Below are positions 1 to 9,998 of a stretch of 64,000 nucleotides of DNA, piece after piece. Numbering within the stretch: position 1 is the first letter of the stretch; every line of letters begins with the position of its first letter. The notes beneath the pieces were generated by a model. The model did not search any database. It saw only the letters and a list, made by a program, of their open reading frames with translations, and was not told the DNA's origin. Made by a program: the position numbers and the translations under genes. The stretch spans positions 2,985,001-3,049,000 of the forward strand of contig NZ_CP114871.1 of NCBI RefSeq assembly GCF_027474405.1, given 5' to 3'. This DNA comes from Caulobacter sp. NIBR2454 (GTDB lineage: Bacteria > Pseudomonadota > Alphaproteobacteria > Caulobacterales > Caulobacteraceae).

Positions 1-25
1 CGGCGCTGAGCGCCAGCCCCGAACC

Positions 26-1303
26 TCAGGAACCGTGCGGAAGCGCCCGCCAGCCGATGTCGTTGCGATAGAAGCCGCCGGGAATCTGGATCGCCCCGAC
101 CGTGGCATAGGCGATGTCGCGCGCCTCACTGAGATCCACGCCCAGGGCGCAGACGTTCAATACGCGCCCGCCGGAGGTGACCAGATCGCCCGAAGCGTCA
201 CGGCTCGTTCCGGCATGGAAGACCCAAGCCTCCTCGCCAAAATCAGCCTCGGCGCCTTCGATAACCGCGCCGGTCTTCGGGGCGTCAGGATACCCCTCCG
301 CGGCCATGACCACGCAGATAGCGGCCTCTTCCTTCCACTTGGGCTCTGGCTGCTGGGCCAGAGTCCCGGTGGCGGCGGCCAGCAGGTAGGGAACGATGTC
401 TCCGTCGAGCCGGAGCATAAGGGTCTGGCATTCCGGATCGCCGAAGCGGGCGTTGTATTCCACCAGCTTGGGGCCGTCCTTGGTCAGCATCAGGCCGGCA
501 TAGAGCACGCCGCGATAGGGATGCCCCTCGGCCGCCATGCCGGCGACGGTGGGATCGATCAGCTCGCGCTTGGCCTGGGCGATCAGGGCGTCGGTCAGGA
601 CCGGCGGCGGCGAATAAGTGCCCATGCCGCCGGTGTTGGGGCCCTTGTCGCCGTCATAGGCGCGCTTGTGGTCCTGGGCCGCGCCGAACAGCACGGCGGT
701 CTCGCCGTCGCACAGGGCGAAGAGGGAGGCCTCCTCACCATCCATGAACTCCTCGATCACCACCCGAGCGCCGGCCGTGCCGAAGCGGCCGCCCAGCATG
801 TCGAGCACGGCGGCGTCAGCCTCGGCCCGATCGGCGGCGATGACCACGCCCTTGCCCGCGGCCAGACCGTCCGCCTTGATCACGAACGGAGGCGACAGGG
901 TGTCGAGGAACGCGCCGGCCGCTTGCGCTGTCTCGAACACGCCATAGGCGGCGGTCGGCAGGTTGTGGCGGGCGCAGAAGTCCTTGGTGAAGGCCTTGGA
1001 CGTCTCCAGGCGGGCGGCGGCGGCGGTCGCGCCAAAGCAGGGGATGGAAAGCTCGGCCAAGCGGTCGGCGATTCCCGCCTCCAACGCCACTTCCGGCCCG
1101 ACCACCACCAGATCAGCCTCGATGGAGCGGGCCAGGGCCACCAGCCCCTCGACGTCGTTCGCCTTCACGGGCTGCGTTTCGCAGACGGCGGCGATGCCCG
1201 GATTGCCGGGTGCGGCTACGAGACGCTTCACCAGCGGCGAGGCGGCGATTTTCCAGGCCAGGGCGTGTTCGCGCCCGCCGGAACCGACAAGGAGAATGTT
1301 CAT
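26..1303 (-). CDS. purD: Phosphoribosylamine--glycine ligase
   Basis: ATP-dependent ligation of glycine to 5-phosphoribosylamine, the second step of de novo purine synthesis, in the cytosol. The 425-residue product has the family's usual length. It opens with a glycine-rich nucleotide-fold motif (GSGGREHALAWK), has an ATP-grasp lysine loop KADGLAAGKGVV near residue 143, then NTGGMGTYSP and the metal-binding FGDPECQ segment, all typical of PurD. I chose the ATG at 1303 over a GTG five codons upstream because MNILLVGSGG is the usual N-terminus and GAAAGG lies 8 bases before it. It is transcribed away from the autotransporter gene, with about 200 bases between them. Confidence 0.97.
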   Translation of the reverse strand: MNILLVGSGGREHALAWKIAASPLVKRLVAAPGNPGIAAVCETQPVKANDVEGLVALARSIEADLVVVGPEVALEAGIADRLAELSIPCFGATAAAARLETSKAFTKDFCARHNLPTAAYGVFETAQAAGAFLDTLSPPFVIKADGLAAGKGVVIAADRAEADAAVLDMLGGRFGTAGARVVIEEFMDGEEASLFALCDGETAVLFGAAQDHKRAYDGDKGPNTGGMGTYSPPPVLTDALIAQAKRELIDPTVAGMAAEGHPYRGVLYAGLMLTKDGPKLVEYNARFGDPECQTLMLRLDGDIVPYLLAAATGTLAQQPEPKWKEEAAICVVMAAEGYPDAPKTGAVIEGAEADFGEEAWVFHAGTSRDASGDLVTSGGRVLNVCALGVDLSEARDIAYATVGAIQIPGGFYRNDIGWRALPHGS

Positions 1304-1417
1304 GTCCGGGCCTTTCACCCGCCCTGCGACCCAGGGTCAAGCGCCCAACCCATGAATAAGGCGCATCGAAGGTGTGGCGCGCTTCAAAACCATGGGTTAG
1401 ACCGTCGTGAAGGCGGG

Positions 1418-1447
1418 GTCTTATTTCCGTCAGCGGTGGAAATAGAC
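1418..1447. repeat. Inverted repeat upstream of the autotransporter gene
   Basis: Arms TATTTCC (1422-1428) and GGAAATA (1438-1444) pair perfectly around a 9-base loop. The pairing extends by GTC/GAC outside a single unpaired T. A second, shorter hairpin (GCCGGA 1468-1473 with TCCGGC 1481-1486) follows. Both lie in the leader or promoter of the gene that starts at 1509. It could be an operator or an mRNA structure. I see no T-run that would make it a terminator. Confidence 0.5.
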
Positions 1448-1508
1448 CGCATTTTCGCCGCAACGGCGCCGGACGTAGTATCCGGCAATCTGAGGTGTAG
1501 TTACGTCC

Positions 1509-4500
1509 ATGCAGCGCAAGGTTCTGGTAGCGACGGTCGCCGCCGCCCCCCTTCTGGCACTGTTCAGCGCCGCACAGGCCGAAACCCAGATCACCACCGC
1601 ACGCACGACTCCGATCGCCACGGCGACCGCGGCCAATGGCGCGCCGGATTCGGTGAACGTCACCACCGCGGGTTCGATCAGGCTGACGGCCGCGGGCGCG
1701 GCGATCACCCAGAACAGCAGCAATTCGGTCATCAACGCCGGCACGATCGGCACCGAGAACGTCAGCGGATCGACCGGCATCCTGGTGATCGGCGGCCAGA
1801 CGGCGGACGTGACCAACAGCGGCGCCATCAGCCTGACCGAGACCTACGAGGCCAAGGACGCTGACGGCGACGGCGAGGTCGATGGAGCCTTCGCCGAAGG
1901 CGCCAATCGCATCGGCATCCGCGTCACCGGCCCGGGGACGATGGGTGGCTTCGTGGCTCACAGCGGCACGATCACCATCGAAGGCAATGATTCGGCCGGC
2001 ATCAGCCTGGAAACGGCCATCGCCGGTGCGTTGAACAGCTCCGGCGTGATCGGCGTGACCGGTTCGCGCAGCTACGGCATCCGCGCGGGGGCCATCGGCG
2101 GCGCGGCCAATATCACCGGCGCGATCACGGCTCTGGGCGAAGGCGCGGTGGGCGTGGCGCTAGACGGCGACGTGACCGGCGCGGTGAAGTTCCAGGGCTC
2201 GGTCACCGCTCGTGGCTATCGGTACACCGTTCGTCCCGATTTCGCCGAGGATCGTGCGCTGATCGACGCGGACGACATGCTTCAGAGCGGCTCGGCCGTC
2301 CGCGTTGCGGGCAATGTCGGCGGCGGCATCATGTTCGACATCCAGCCGACCATCGTCGAGGGCAACACCGACGCGGACGGCGACGGCGTGCTCGACGCGC
2401 TCGAAGCCAACTCCACCATCAGCGTCCTGGGATCGGCGCCAGCTGTCGTGATCGGTTCCGACACTCGCGCCACCACCGTTGGCTTGGTTGGAACGGGCGA
2501 GAACGCTTTCGGCGTCGTCCAGCGCGGCGTCATCGCCGGCCAGGGCCTGTATGACGGCGTCTCGGCCACCGGCATGCAACTGGGCGGGAACGCCGGCTTC
2601 GCCACGACGATTCAGGGCGGCCTGCGCAACACTGGCGACATCAGCGCCACCGCTCGCGAACAAGTCGCCACCGCCCTGTCGATCAAGAGCGGCGTCCAGA
2701 TGCCGAGCCTGCTGAACCAAGGCTCGATCATCGGCACCAACATCACCGAGGGCTCCACCTTTGAAGCCCGCGCCATCCAGATCGAAGCGGGCGCCCAGGT
2801 CGGTGAAATTCGTAATGGCGGCGTAATCACCTCGACCGTCAACGGCGAAAAGGCCAATGCTGTCGCCATCCGCGACCTGTCCGGCACCGTGAACACCATT
2901 CAGAACAGCGGCCGCATCAGCGCCCTGGTCGTTCCTACCGACGACGCCGACGACAAGGACGACGCCGATCTGGACTCCGAAAACGAGGCCGTCACGGGCC
3001 GTGGCGTCGCCATCGACGCCCGCGCCAACACGACCGGCGTCTGGGTCGTGCAGAACAGCGTCGCCAGCACCGGCACCTTCACCGACACCGACAAGGACGG
3101 CGTCGCCGACGGCGCCGAGCCCTGGATCATCGGCGATGTCCTGCTTGGCTCGGGCGATGATCGCCTGGAACTTTACAACGGCACGCTAAACGGAAACATG
3201 TCCTTCGGCGCCGGCGTCGATGGGCTGTACATAGGCGGGGGCGCGGCGGCGCTCGGCAATCTGACCGACAGCGACGGCCGCCTAACGGTCAATGTCGCCA
3301 ATGGCCTGTTGTTCGTCACCAATGCCGAGACCATCAACGCCACCAGCCTGAACATCGGCGCCGGCAGTTCGCTGATCGTCACGGCCGATCCCAGCACCAA
3401 CACGGCGACGAAGTTCGTGGTCGGCCAAGCCACGATCGGCGACGGCGCCAAGATCGGCCTGTCGCTGACCAGCTTCCTGCAGCAGCCGTCGCGCTACACG
3501 GTGATCCAGGCCGGCAGCCTGACCGTCGGCAATCTGGACCAGTCGCTGCTGGCGGAGACGCCGTATCTCTACATCACGACGGCGTCGGCCAACGCGGCCG
3601 CCGGCGAAGTCTATCTGGACGTACGTCGCCGCACCGCCGCCGAAGCCCAACTGTCCGGCTCGCGGGCCGGCGCCTATGACGCCGTCTACAACGCCGTGGG
3701 CCAGAACAGCGCGCTCGCCAGCGCCTTCCTGTCCAAGACGGACCGGGCCAATTTCCTGGCCATCTACGACCAGATGCTCCCCGACCAGGGCGAGGCCATG
3801 TTCGAGGCCCTGGAGTACGCCAATCAGGCGATCTCCTCGGCCATCAGCCTGCGGCCTGATCGGGCGACCGAGCGCTATGGCCCCGACAGCTTCTGGATCC
3901 AGGAGATCAGCAGCCTGGTGCGCAAGGAGGGCGTCGATGGCGGCCTCGGCGCCGATGCTCAGACCTTCGGCTTCGTGGGCGGCTACGAGAGCATGGGCGA
4001 CCAGGGCGGGGCGCTTGGCCTGACCCTCGCCTACATGAACATCGAAGAGCACGACCAGGCGGCCCGTATCGGCGAGAACACCACGGCCTCGATCTTCCAG
4101 GGCGGCATCTATGGCCGCAAGGCCATGGGCGGCCTGCTGGTCAGCGCCCGCGGCGGCGTCGGCTACGCCTGGTTCGACGGCGACCGTCGCCTGATCTCGC
4201 CGGACGACAATCTGGACATCTCCAATAGCGCCAGCTGGAACGGCCTCACCGCCTCCGCCAATGTCAGCGCATCCTATGAAGCCAAGCTGGGCCGCTACTT
4301 CATCCGTCCCGAGACCAGCCTAGACTACGTCTATCTCAATGAGGACGAACGCGCGGAGAAGGGCGGCGGCGCTGGCTTTGACCTGATCGTCGACGAACGC
4401 AAGTCCAACCGCCTGAGCGGCGAAGCCGCGGTGGCCCTTGGCGCCCAGTTCGGCCGCGAAATCTGGTGGCGTCCGGAAGTCCGCGTCGGCTATCGCCAGA

Positions 4501-4718
4501 CGATCTCGGGCAGCATCGGCGACACGGTCGCCCGCTTCGGCGCCAACGGCACGCCCTTCACCCTGGTGGCCGCTGATGACAAGGACGGGGCTTTGACCCT
4601 GAATTTGGCCCTGCGCGCCGGCACGGCCATGTCCTATCTCGCGGTTGAGGGCGGGGCGGAGAAGCGCAAACGCTCTCAACGCTACAACGTCCGCCTGTCG
4701 GGCCGGATGATGTTCTAG
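1509..4718 (+). CDS. Autotransporter outer-membrane beta-barrel protein (type Va secretion)
   Basis: A 1069-residue surface protein. Residues 1-24 are a Sec signal peptide ending AQA. Residues about 40-790 are Gly/Ala/Thr/Asn-rich with repeated ITG, SGAI and NSG turns, as in right-handed beta-helix passengers. The last ~270 residues look like an autotransporter barrel ([14 protein letters not shown] onward, alternating aromatic strands) ending in phenylalanine (RMMF), as expected for BAM-dependent insertion. Four acidic loops of DxDxDG character interrupt the passenger near residues 117, 288, 477 and 526, suggesting calcium binding. The function of the passenger cannot be read from sequence; adhesin-like is a guess. 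It is monocistronic, with a strong terminator just downstream. Confidence 0.9.
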   Translation: MQRKVLVATVAAAPLLALFSAAQAETQITTARTTPIATATAANGAPDSVNVTTAGSIRLTAAGAAITQNSSNSVINAGTIGTENVSGSTGILVIGGQTADVTNSGAISLTETYEAKDADGDGEVDGAFAEGANRIGIRVTGPGTMGGFVAHSGTITIEGNDSAGISLETAIAGALNSSGVIGVTGSRSYGIRAGAIGGAANITGAITALGEGAVGVALDGDVTGAVKFQGSVTARGYRYTVRPDFAEDRALIDADDMLQSGSAVRVAGNVGGGIMFDIQPTIVEGNTDADGDGVLDALEANSTISVLGSAPAVVIGSDTRATTVGLVGTGENAFGVVQRGVIAGQGLYDGVSATGMQLGGNAGFATTIQGGLRNTGDISATAREQVATALSIKSGVQMPSLLNQGSIIGTNITEGSTFEARAIQIEAGAQVGEIRNGGVITSTVNGEKANAVAIRDLSGTVNTIQNSGRISALVVPTDDADDKDDADLDSENEAVTGRGVAIDARANTTGVWVVQNSVASTGTFTDTDKDGVADGAEPWIIGDVLLGSGDDRLELYNGTLNGNMSFGAGVDGLYIGGGAAALGNLTDSDGRLTVNVANGLLFVTNAETINATSLNIGAGSSLIVTADPSTNTATKFVVGQATIGDGAKIGLSLTSFLQQPSRYTVIQAGSLTVGNLDQSLLAETPYLYITTASANAAAGEVYLDVRRRTAAEAQLSGSRAGAYDAVYNAVGQNSALASAFLSKTDRANFLAIYDQMLPDQGEAMFEALEYANQAISSAISLRPDRATERYGPDSFWIQEISSLVRKEGVDGGLGADAQTFGFVGGYESMGDQGGALGLTLAYMNIEEHDQAARIGENTTASIFQGGIYGRKAMGGLLVSARGGVGYAWFDGDRRLISPDDNLDISNSASWNGLTASANVSASYEAKLGRYFIRPETSLDYVYLNEDERAEKGGGAGFDLIVDERKSNRLSGEAAVALGAQFGREIWWRPEVRVGYRQTISGSIGDTVARFGANGTPFTLVAADDKDGALTLNLALRAGTAMSYLAVEGGAEKRKRSQRYNVRLSGRMMF

Positions 4719-4748
4719 AGGCGAAAGCCCATTTAACGACAAAGACTT

Positions 4749-4781
4749 AAGGCCCGCGCCCCTCAGGAGCGCGGGCCTTTT
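4749..4781 (+). terminator. Rho-independent terminator of the autotransporter gene
   Basis: An 11-base-pair GC-rich stem (AAGGCCCGCGC with GCGCGGGCCTT) is followed by a short T-run, 30 bases after the autotransporter stop codon. Confidence 0.85.
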
Positions 4782-4821
4782 GCTGACAGGTTTTCTAAAG
4801 CGCCCCGCAGATGTAATTCCT

Positions 4822-4837
4822 AGCAGATACGTCTGCT
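4822..4837. repeat. Short inverted repeat upstream of the sulfate-binding protein gene
   Basis: AGCAGA and TCTGCT form six-base arms around a four-base centre in the 190 bases between the terminator and the start of the sulfate-binding protein gene. This is a candidate operator for a dimeric regulator. No regulator is encoded next to it, so the role is inference. Confidence 0.3.
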
Positions 4838-4974
4838 TTGAATTCTTCTGGGCCATAGGATCCACAGGCGTACACAGTGCGCTTTTCCTGAACGCCACCC
4901 GGATAGGGCTTGTCCGCCTCGTCGCATCGTATTTCGTACGCTCTATGATCCCAAATGCCTCAAGGGAACGCGCC

Positions 4975-6021
4975 ATGAACAAGACGTTCGATTACGCCTC
5001 GCGGCGCAGCCTGATCGGCGGGACCGTCGCGGGCCTCGCACTCCCCGCCGCGTTCGCTGGAGCGGCCGCCGCTCAAGGCGCCAAGCCCGTGACCTTGCTG
5101 AATGTCAGCTATGACCCGACGCGTGAGCTCTACAAGGAGATCAACGCCGCCTTCGCCAGATACTGGAAGGGGCGGACCAACCAGGATCTGACGATCAACC
5201 AGAGCCATGGCGGCTCCGGCAAGCAGGCTCGGTCGGTGATCGACGGCCTGCAGGCGGACATCGTCACACTGGCGCTGGCCTATGACATCGACGAGATCGC
5301 CACCAAGGCCAAGCTGCTGCCCGCCAACTGGCAGTCGCGCCTGCCCCAGAATTCCACGCCCTACACCTCGACGATCGTGTTCCTGGTCCGCAAGGGCAAC
5401 CCGTCGAAGATCAGGGATTGGAGCGACCTGATCCGCCCCGGCGTCGATGTCATCACCCCCAACCCCAAGACGTCGGGCGGCGCGCGCTGGAACTATCTGG
5501 CCGCCTGGGCGTGGGCGCTCAAACAACCCGGCGGCAACCCGCAAAAGGCCGAGGCCTTCGTGGCCGAGTTGTTCAAGCACGTGCCGGTGCTCGACACCGG
5601 CGCGCGCGGCTCCACCACCACCTTCGTGCAGCGTGGCATCGGCGACGTGCTTCTGACCTGGGAGAATGAGGCGCATTTGGCCATCGACGAGCTTGGCCCC
5701 GGCAAGGTGGAGATCGTCACGCCCAGCCGCTCGATCCTGGCCGAACCGCCCGTGGCCATCATCGACAAGGTCGTCGATCGGCGCCGCACACGCGTCTACG
5801 CCGAGGGGTACCTGAACTTCCTGTACAGCCCACTGGCGCAGGACATCATCGGCAAGAACCACTACCGGCCCCGAAACCCCGCAGCCCTGGCCAAGTATGC
5901 GTCCAAGTTCCCGAATATCCCGCTGGTGACCATCGACGACACCTTCGGCGGCTGGAAGAAGGCCCAGGCCGCGCATTTCGCCGAGGGCGGCGTCTTCGAC
6001 CGGATTTATCGCAAGGGCTGA
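4975..6021 (+). CDS. Sulfate ABC transporter periplasmic substrate-binding protein
   Basis: Binds sulfate (or thiosulfate) in the periplasm for an ABC importer. The 348-residue product carries the family signature NPKTSGGAR at 163-171 and the N-terminal [10 protein letters not shown] strand typical of Sbp/CysP proteins. The leader [16 protein letters not shown] has a twin-arginine motif before a hydrophobic stretch and an Ala-rich cleavage region near AAAAQG, so Tat export is likely. I chose the ATG at 4975 because AAGGGA lies 7 bases upstream; longer in-frame starts would reach back to the previous terminator. No permease or ATPase genes (cysT, cysW, cysA) adjoin it, so it is an orphan binding protein here. 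Confidence 0.92.
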   Translation: MNKTFDYASRRSLIGGTVAGLALPAAFAGAAAAQGAKPVTLLNVSYDPTRELYKEINAAFARYWKGRTNQDLTINQSHGGSGKQARSVIDGLQADIVTLALAYDIDEIATKAKLLPANWQSRLPQNSTPYTSTIVFLVRKGNPSKIRDWSDLIRPGVDVITPNPKTSGGARWNYLAAWAWALKQPGGNPQKAEAFVAELFKHVPVLDTGARGSTTTFVQRGIGDVLLTWENEAHLAIDELGPGKVEIVTPSRSILAEPPVAIIDKVVDRRRTRVYAEGYLNFLYSPLAQDIIGKNHYRPRNPAALAKYASKFPNIPLVTIDDTFGGWKKAQAAHFAEGGVFDRIYRKG

Positions 6022-6061
6022 TTTCGGCGAGCCGCTACTCCCCTGGCGGTTCGACGTTATG

Positions 6062-6094
6062 GCGGCGGAGCAGTCCCCCTGCTCCGCCGCTTTT
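6062..6094 (+). terminator. Rho-independent terminator of the sulfate-binding protein gene
   Basis: GCGGCGGAGCAG pairs with CTGCTCCGCCGC over a four-base loop and is followed by TTTT, 40 bases past the stop codon. Confidence 0.85.
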
Positions 6095-6135
6095 CGTTGA
6101 GCGGAACCGCGCCGAGGGGCGGGCATTGACGCCTC

Positions 6136-6405
6136 ATGGACAAAAACTGGCTTCCCACCCTGATCGGCACGCTGGCGGCGATCTGCTCGATGACTAGCTT
6201 CGCCCCGCAGATTCTCAAGATCTGGAAAGAACGCGACGCCTCTTCTGTCTCTCTGCGGATGTATGCAGTCACGGTGACCGGCTTCATACTCTGGACGACC
6301 TACGGGATCATGCTGGAAAGTTGGCCGCTGGTCTTCTCGAACGCGGTCTGCGTACTGATGTCCGGCACCGTCTTGGCTATGAAATGGCGATTCAGCCGAG
6401 AGTAG
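6136..6405 (+). CDS. SemiSWEET-type sugar transporter (MtN3/PQ-loop)
   Basis: An 89-residue membrane protein with three predicted transmembrane helices and a PQ motif at 24-25 (SFAPQILKIW), matching the single triple-helix bundle of bacterial SemiSWEETs. These dimerise in the inner membrane and move small sugars along their gradient. The central ASSVSLRMYAVTVTGFILW segment and the following Trp/Asn positions fit the family. It stands alone between the sulfate-binding gene and a lipoprotein gene, so the substrate is unknown. Confidence 0.85.
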   Translation: MDKNWLPTLIGTLAAICSMTSFAPQILKIWKERDASSVSLRMYAVTVTGFILWTTYGIMLESWPLVFSNAVCVLMSGTVLAMKWRFSRE

Positions 6406-6503
6406 AAATTCCGCGACGGTTCGTCACAGCCTCTTAACCCTGCCGCGCTAAGTTGATCCCAAGTCGGACGGAGAAGAATGCTCCGTTGGGAGGGGTGATT
6501 ACC

Positions 6504-6950
6504 ATGGCGTTAGGCATCAGGCCTCGCCGTCGGTCTTGGCGGCGTCGCAAATCCATCTTCATTCCACTGGTCGTTTCGGCGGCGGCTCTGGCGCTCGTGG
6601 GCGCATGTCAGGGCGGCTACGGCGACGGCCCCGCGCTCAAACGGTTCGCCAAGGCTCAGATCGAGCAGAACGAGCCCAAGGCGGGCCGCGTCAAGGTGCT
6701 GAACGCCAGCGTCAGCGCGGACGGCAAGGTGATCTGCGGCGTCTCCCGCATCGGTCCCTACCGAACCTCGCCCTATGCTCTGGTCATGGATCGCGCGCGA
6801 CCGTCCAACAAGACGGTGAAGGTGGAGGTCCAACCCTCCATCGACCACGCCGCCAACCCTGACTGGGCGCGCGCGGAGACCCTGCGGCAGGAGGCGGCCA
6901 TTCCCGCCCTTTGCCAGCGGGCAGGCGTTCCGATCACCGCGCCGACCTAG
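6504..6950 (+). CDS. Hypothetical small lipoprotein
   Basis: Encodes 148 residues that I do not recognise as a named family. A strongly basic N-terminus (about ten Arg/Lys in the first 19 residues) precedes a hydrophobic segment and the lipobox-like LVGAC, so membrane anchoring through a lipidated cysteine near residue 34 is plausible. The mature part is polar, with two more cysteines. The ATG at 6504 was chosen for the GGGAGGGG just upstream. A hairpin (ACGGAG 6468-6473 with CTCCGT 6481-6486) sits immediately before that ribosome-binding site. Its stop overlaps the convergent cyclophilin gene by four bases. Confidence 0.7.
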   Translation: MALGIRPRRRSWRRRKSIFIPLVVSAAALALVGACQGGYGDGPALKRFAKAQIEQNEPKAGRVKVLNASVSADGKVICGVSRIGPYRTSPYALVMDRARPSNKTVKVEVQPSIDHAANPDWARAETLRQEAAIPALCQRAGVPITAPT

Positions 6951-7723
6951 TCGGGCTTCGTCGGTATCTCGACGTCGCAGACGCTGAAGTCCGCGCCCTT
7001 GGCGGCCCGGAGCTTGGCGACCATCGCCTTGAAGGCCGGCCCCTGCTCATTCAGCACCTGGATGCGCGGCCGGTCGGCGACGGGCACATCGACCGCAACC
7101 CGCACTTTCAGCATGTGATCCGGCGCGGTCGGCGGCTCTCCGGCCGTCAGCGTCTTTACGGCCGGCATGCCCTCCACCACCCGGCCCCAGACGGTGTAGT
7201 CGCGGTCCAGGCGGCGGGCGGCGTCCAGCATGATGAAAATCTCGCTATTGCCTGTGCCGGGGTCAGCCTGACGGCCCATGCCGACCACGCCGGCGCAATA
7301 GGCGCCCCAACCCCGCAGCGGCTCGCCTGGCTTGGGCGGAACCGCCTGGATGGGTGTCGCCCCAAGGAAGCCAGACCAAGCGTCGGACGCCCGCGCAACG
7401 GCCGTTGCGGCGGTCGCCGCCGGCAGACGGAACTGGAACTCCGGCGGCAGGTCGGGATGGTTCGAGACGCCGCCGTCCTTGTTATTGGGATTGCCGGTCT
7501 GGGCCACGAAGCCGGGAATCACCCGATGGAACTGCAGGCCGTCATAGACGCCTTCACGCGCCAGAAGTTTCACCCGCTCAACCGACCTGGGTGCGAACTC
7601 GGGCCGCATCTCGATGACGATGCGCCCCTTCTCCGTATCGATCAGCAGGGTGTTGTCGGGATCAAGCGTCCGCCAGTCGGCGGCGGAGACTGAGGCGGCG
7701 GCGAGGAGAGCGGCGATCATCAT
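6947..7723 (-). CDS. Periplasmic peptidyl-prolyl cis-trans isomerase, cyclophilin type
   Basis: Catalyses proline isomerisation during folding of exported proteins. The 258-residue product has a short signal peptide (cleavage near VSA-ADW, residue 14) and the cyclophilin core motif FHRVIPGFVAQTGNP at about 65-79, which includes the catalytic Arg, Phe and Gln. Middle inserts make it longer than minimal cyclophilins (about 160-190 residues), and a C-terminal tail of about 40 residues ends in CDVEIPTKPD. It appears monocistronic, downstream of petABC but beyond that operon's terminator. Confidence 0.9.
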   Translation of the reverse strand: MMIAALLAAASVSAADWRTLDPDNTLLIDTEKGRIVIEMRPEFAPRSVERVKLLAREGVYDGLQFHRVIPGFVAQTGNPNNKDGGVSNHPDLPPEFQFRLPAATAATAVARASDAWSGFLGATPIQAVPPKPGEPLRGWGAYCAGVVGMGRQADPGTGNSEIFIMLDAARRLDRDYTVWGRVVEGMPAVKTLTAGEPPTAPDHMLKVRVAVDVPVADRPRIQVLNEQGPAFKAMVAKLRAAKGADFSVCDVEIPTKPD

Positions 7724-7754
7724 GGCCGCAGCCTAGCTTGGATCGGCCAAAGAA

Positions 7755-7783
7755 AAACCCGCCTGGCGAACCAGGCGGGTTTT
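7755..7783. terminator. Bidirectional terminator between petC and the cyclophilin gene
   Basis: AAAACCCGCCTGG and CCAGGCGGGTTTT form a perfect stem around CGAA, with A and T runs on both sides. It ends the minus-strand petABC transcript 24 bases after the petC stop. Confidence 0.85.
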
Positions 7784-7807
7784 CCAAACTCTGCGAAACG
7801 GAGCCGC

Positions 7808-8677
7808 TTAGTGCGACTGGTTGCGCCACACCCGGCGGTAGCTGGCGTACAGCAGGCCGGAGAACAGCAGCAGGTACAGGATGACGGCGAAGCCGGTCTG
7901 CTTGCGCTCGACCATCTTCGGCTCGGCGGCCCACATCAGGAACGCCGCGACGTCCTTGGCCTGCTGGTCCACGGTGGAAGGCGAGCCGTCGTCGAAGGTG
8001 ACGAGGCCGTCTTTCAGCGGCGGAGCCATGGCGATGAAGCCGCCCGGCGGGACGTGGTCGTGGTCGCCCGACCACACACCGGTCAGATCGCCCGGCATAT
8101 AGGGGTTGTAGTGCTGACCAGCGGCGACGGTCAGGCCGGCCGGCGGGGTCTTGTACCCGGTCAGCAGCGAGTAGATGTACTCCGGACCGCCCGAGCGGGC
8201 CTTGGCCAGGACCGAGAAGTCCGGCGGCAGAGCGCCGCCGTTGCTCGCCCGAGCCGCCGGCTCGTTGGGGAACGGGGCCGGGAAGTGGTCGGCCGTGGTG
8301 CCCGGACGCTGGATGACGTCGCCCGTTTCGGAGTCGATGTCATTGATCTGGTACTCGGCGGCGATCGCCTTGGCCCAGGGGTTGTCGTTCGGGTTCGGGT
8401 ACTTCTCGTTGTAGAACGGCCCGTCCTTGTCACCCAGGTTCCGGAAGGAAAGCAGGGTCATGGAATGGCAGGCCGCACAGACCTCGCGATAGACCTTGAA
8501 GCCGCGTTGCAGCTGGCCCTGGTCGAACTTCCCGAACGGGCCCTCGAACGACCACTTGACGTCCTTGGGCGGCAGCGGATGACCGGCCGCGAGCGACGGG
8601 CTGGCCGCAAGCAGCCCGCCCATCAGACCGAAGGCCGCTGCGATAACGGAGACTTTGCGCAGCATGGTCGAACTCAA
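7808..8677 (-). CDS. petC: Ubiquinol-cytochrome c reductase, cytochrome c1 subunit
   Basis: Haem subunit of the bc1 complex that passes electrons from the Rieske centre to soluble cytochrome c at the periplasmic face. The 289-residue product has an N-terminal signal sequence of about 31 residues, one haem-binding CAACH at 67-71, an IAMAPPL segment likely to hold the axial methionine, and one C-terminal transmembrane helix (about 263-281) followed by [10 protein letters not shown]. It is the last gene of petABC and overlaps petB by four bases. In some relatives b and c1 are fused (fbcH); here they are separate. Confidence 0.97.
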   Translation of the reverse strand: MSSTMLRKVSVIAAAFGLMGGLLAASPSLAAGHPLPPKDVKWSFEGPFGKFDQGQLQRGFKVYREVCAACHSMTLLSFRNLGDKDGPFYNEKYPNPNDNPWAKAIAAEYQINDIDSETGDVIQRPGTTADHFPAPFPNEPAARASNGGALPPDFSVLAKARSGGPEYIYSLLTGYKTPPAGLTVAAGQHYNPYMPGDLTGVWSGDHDHVPPGGFIAMAPPLKDGLVTFDDGSPSTVDQQAKDVAAFLMWAAEPKMVERKQTGFAVILYLLLFSGLLYASYRRVWRNQSH

Positions 8678-9993
8678 CCCTTCTTTTCGGGGGCCGCGAC
8701 CGCGCCGTCGGGAGCCGAGGCGGGGTGGGACAGAGCGGGAGACGCGATGGTGTCAGGCACGGGCAGCGGCTTCTCGACGAGGCCAAGCACCGGCAGGATC
8801 ACCAGGAAGAAGCCGAAGTAGTAGAGCGTCGCAAAGCGGCTCAGCCACACGAAGCTGTTCAGGTCGGCGTCGATCAGGCGGAACGTCGTCAGGTGCGGGA
8901 TGACATGATCGTCCGGCAGCTTGGCGCCGCAGAAGCCCAGGATGATGCAGACCACCAGCAGGATGGCGAAGTACATCTTGGCCATCGGGCGGTAGCGCAT
9001 CGAGCGCACCTTGGAGGTGTCCAGCCAGGGCAGAGCGAACAGCACGCCAATGGCGCCGAACATCGCCAGCACGCCGCCGAGCTTGTCGGGGACCGCGCGC
9101 AGGATCGCGTAGAACGGCAGGTAGTACCATTCAGGCACGATGTGGGCCGGGGTCACCAGCGGGTTGGCCGGGATGTAGTTGTCGGCGTGGCCCAGGGCGT
9201 TCGGCATGTAGAAGATGAAGATCGCGAACAGGATCAGGAAGACGCTGACGCCGAAAGCATCCTTCACCGTGGCGTAGGGCGTGAACGGGACAGTGTCGGC
9301 CTTGGACTTCGGCTCGACGCCCATCGGGTTGTTCTGGCCAGCCACGTGCAGCGCCCAGACGTGCAGGACGACGACGCCCGCGATCATGAAGGGCAGCAGG
9401 TAGTGCAGCGCAAAGAAGCGGTTCAGGGTCGGGTTGTCCACCGCGAAGCCGCCCCACAGCAGAGTCGTGATCGACTCGCCGACGATGGGGAAGGCGCCCA
9501 GCAGGTTGGTGATCACCACCGCGCCGTGGAAGCTCATCTGACCCCAGGGCAGAACGTAGCCCATGAAGCCGGTGGCCATCATCAGCAGATAGATGATGCA
9601 GCCCAGGATCCACAGCACTTCGCGGGGGGCCTTGTAGGACCCGTAATAGAGGCCGCGCAGCATGTGGATGTAGACGGCGATGAAGAACATCGACGCCCCG
9701 TTGGAGTGCATGTAGCGGATCAGCCAGCCGTAGTTCACGTCACGCATGATGTGCTCGACCGAGGCGAAGGCCCCGGCGGCGCTCGGCGTGTAATGCATCA
9801 CCAGGATGACGCCCGTGATGATCTGGCTGACGAGGCAGACCGACAGGATGGCGCCGAAGGTCCACCAGTAGTTCAGGTTCCGCGGCGTCGGGTAGTCGAT
9901 GAAGCTGTCATAGCCGAGACGGATGATCGGCAGCCGGCTGTCGAGCCAGCGCGTGACCGGGGTCTTGGGTTCGTAGGTCGAATGTCCGCTCAT
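8674..9993 (-). CDS. petB: Ubiquinol-cytochrome c reductase, cytochrome b subunit
   Basis: Integral membrane subunit with two b haems and the quinol oxidation and reduction sites. The 439-residue length is normal for alphaproteobacteria. Visible family features include the [21 protein letters not shown] and [20 protein letters not shown] helices that carry the haem-ligating histidines, the conserved [10 protein letters not shown] segment, and the [13 protein letters not shown] loop with the Qo-site PEWY motif. Translation is probably coupled to petC through the ATGA overlap, and petA ends only a few bases upstream. Confidence 0.98.
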   Translation of the reverse strand: MSGHSTYEPKTPVTRWLDSRLPIIRLGYDSFIDYPTPRNLNYWWTFGAILSVCLVSQIITGVILVMHYTPSAAGAFASVEHIMRDVNYGWLIRYMHSNGASMFFIAVYIHMLRGLYYGSYKAPREVLWILGCIIYLLMMATGFMGYVLPWGQMSFHGAVVITNLLGAFPIVGESITTLLWGGFAVDNPTLNRFFALHYLLPFMIAGVVVLHVWALHVAGQNNPMGVEPKSKADTVPFTPYATVKDAFGVSVFLILFAIFIFYMPNALGHADNYIPANPLVTPAHIVPEWYYLPFYAILRAVPDKLGGVLAMFGAIGVLFALPWLDTSKVRSMRYRPMAKMYFAILLVVCIILGFCGAKLPDDHVIPHLTTFRLIDADLNSFVWLSRFATLYYFGFFLVILPVLGLVEKPLPVPDTIASPALSHPASAPDGAVAAPEKKG

Positions 9994-9998
9994 TTGAA

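Noticed and set aside
4780..4974. A 65-codon N-terminal extension of the sulfate-binding protein
   Set aside because: It would begin inside the terminator of the previous gene and would bury the twin-arginine signal. The ATG at 4975 has a good ribosome-binding site.
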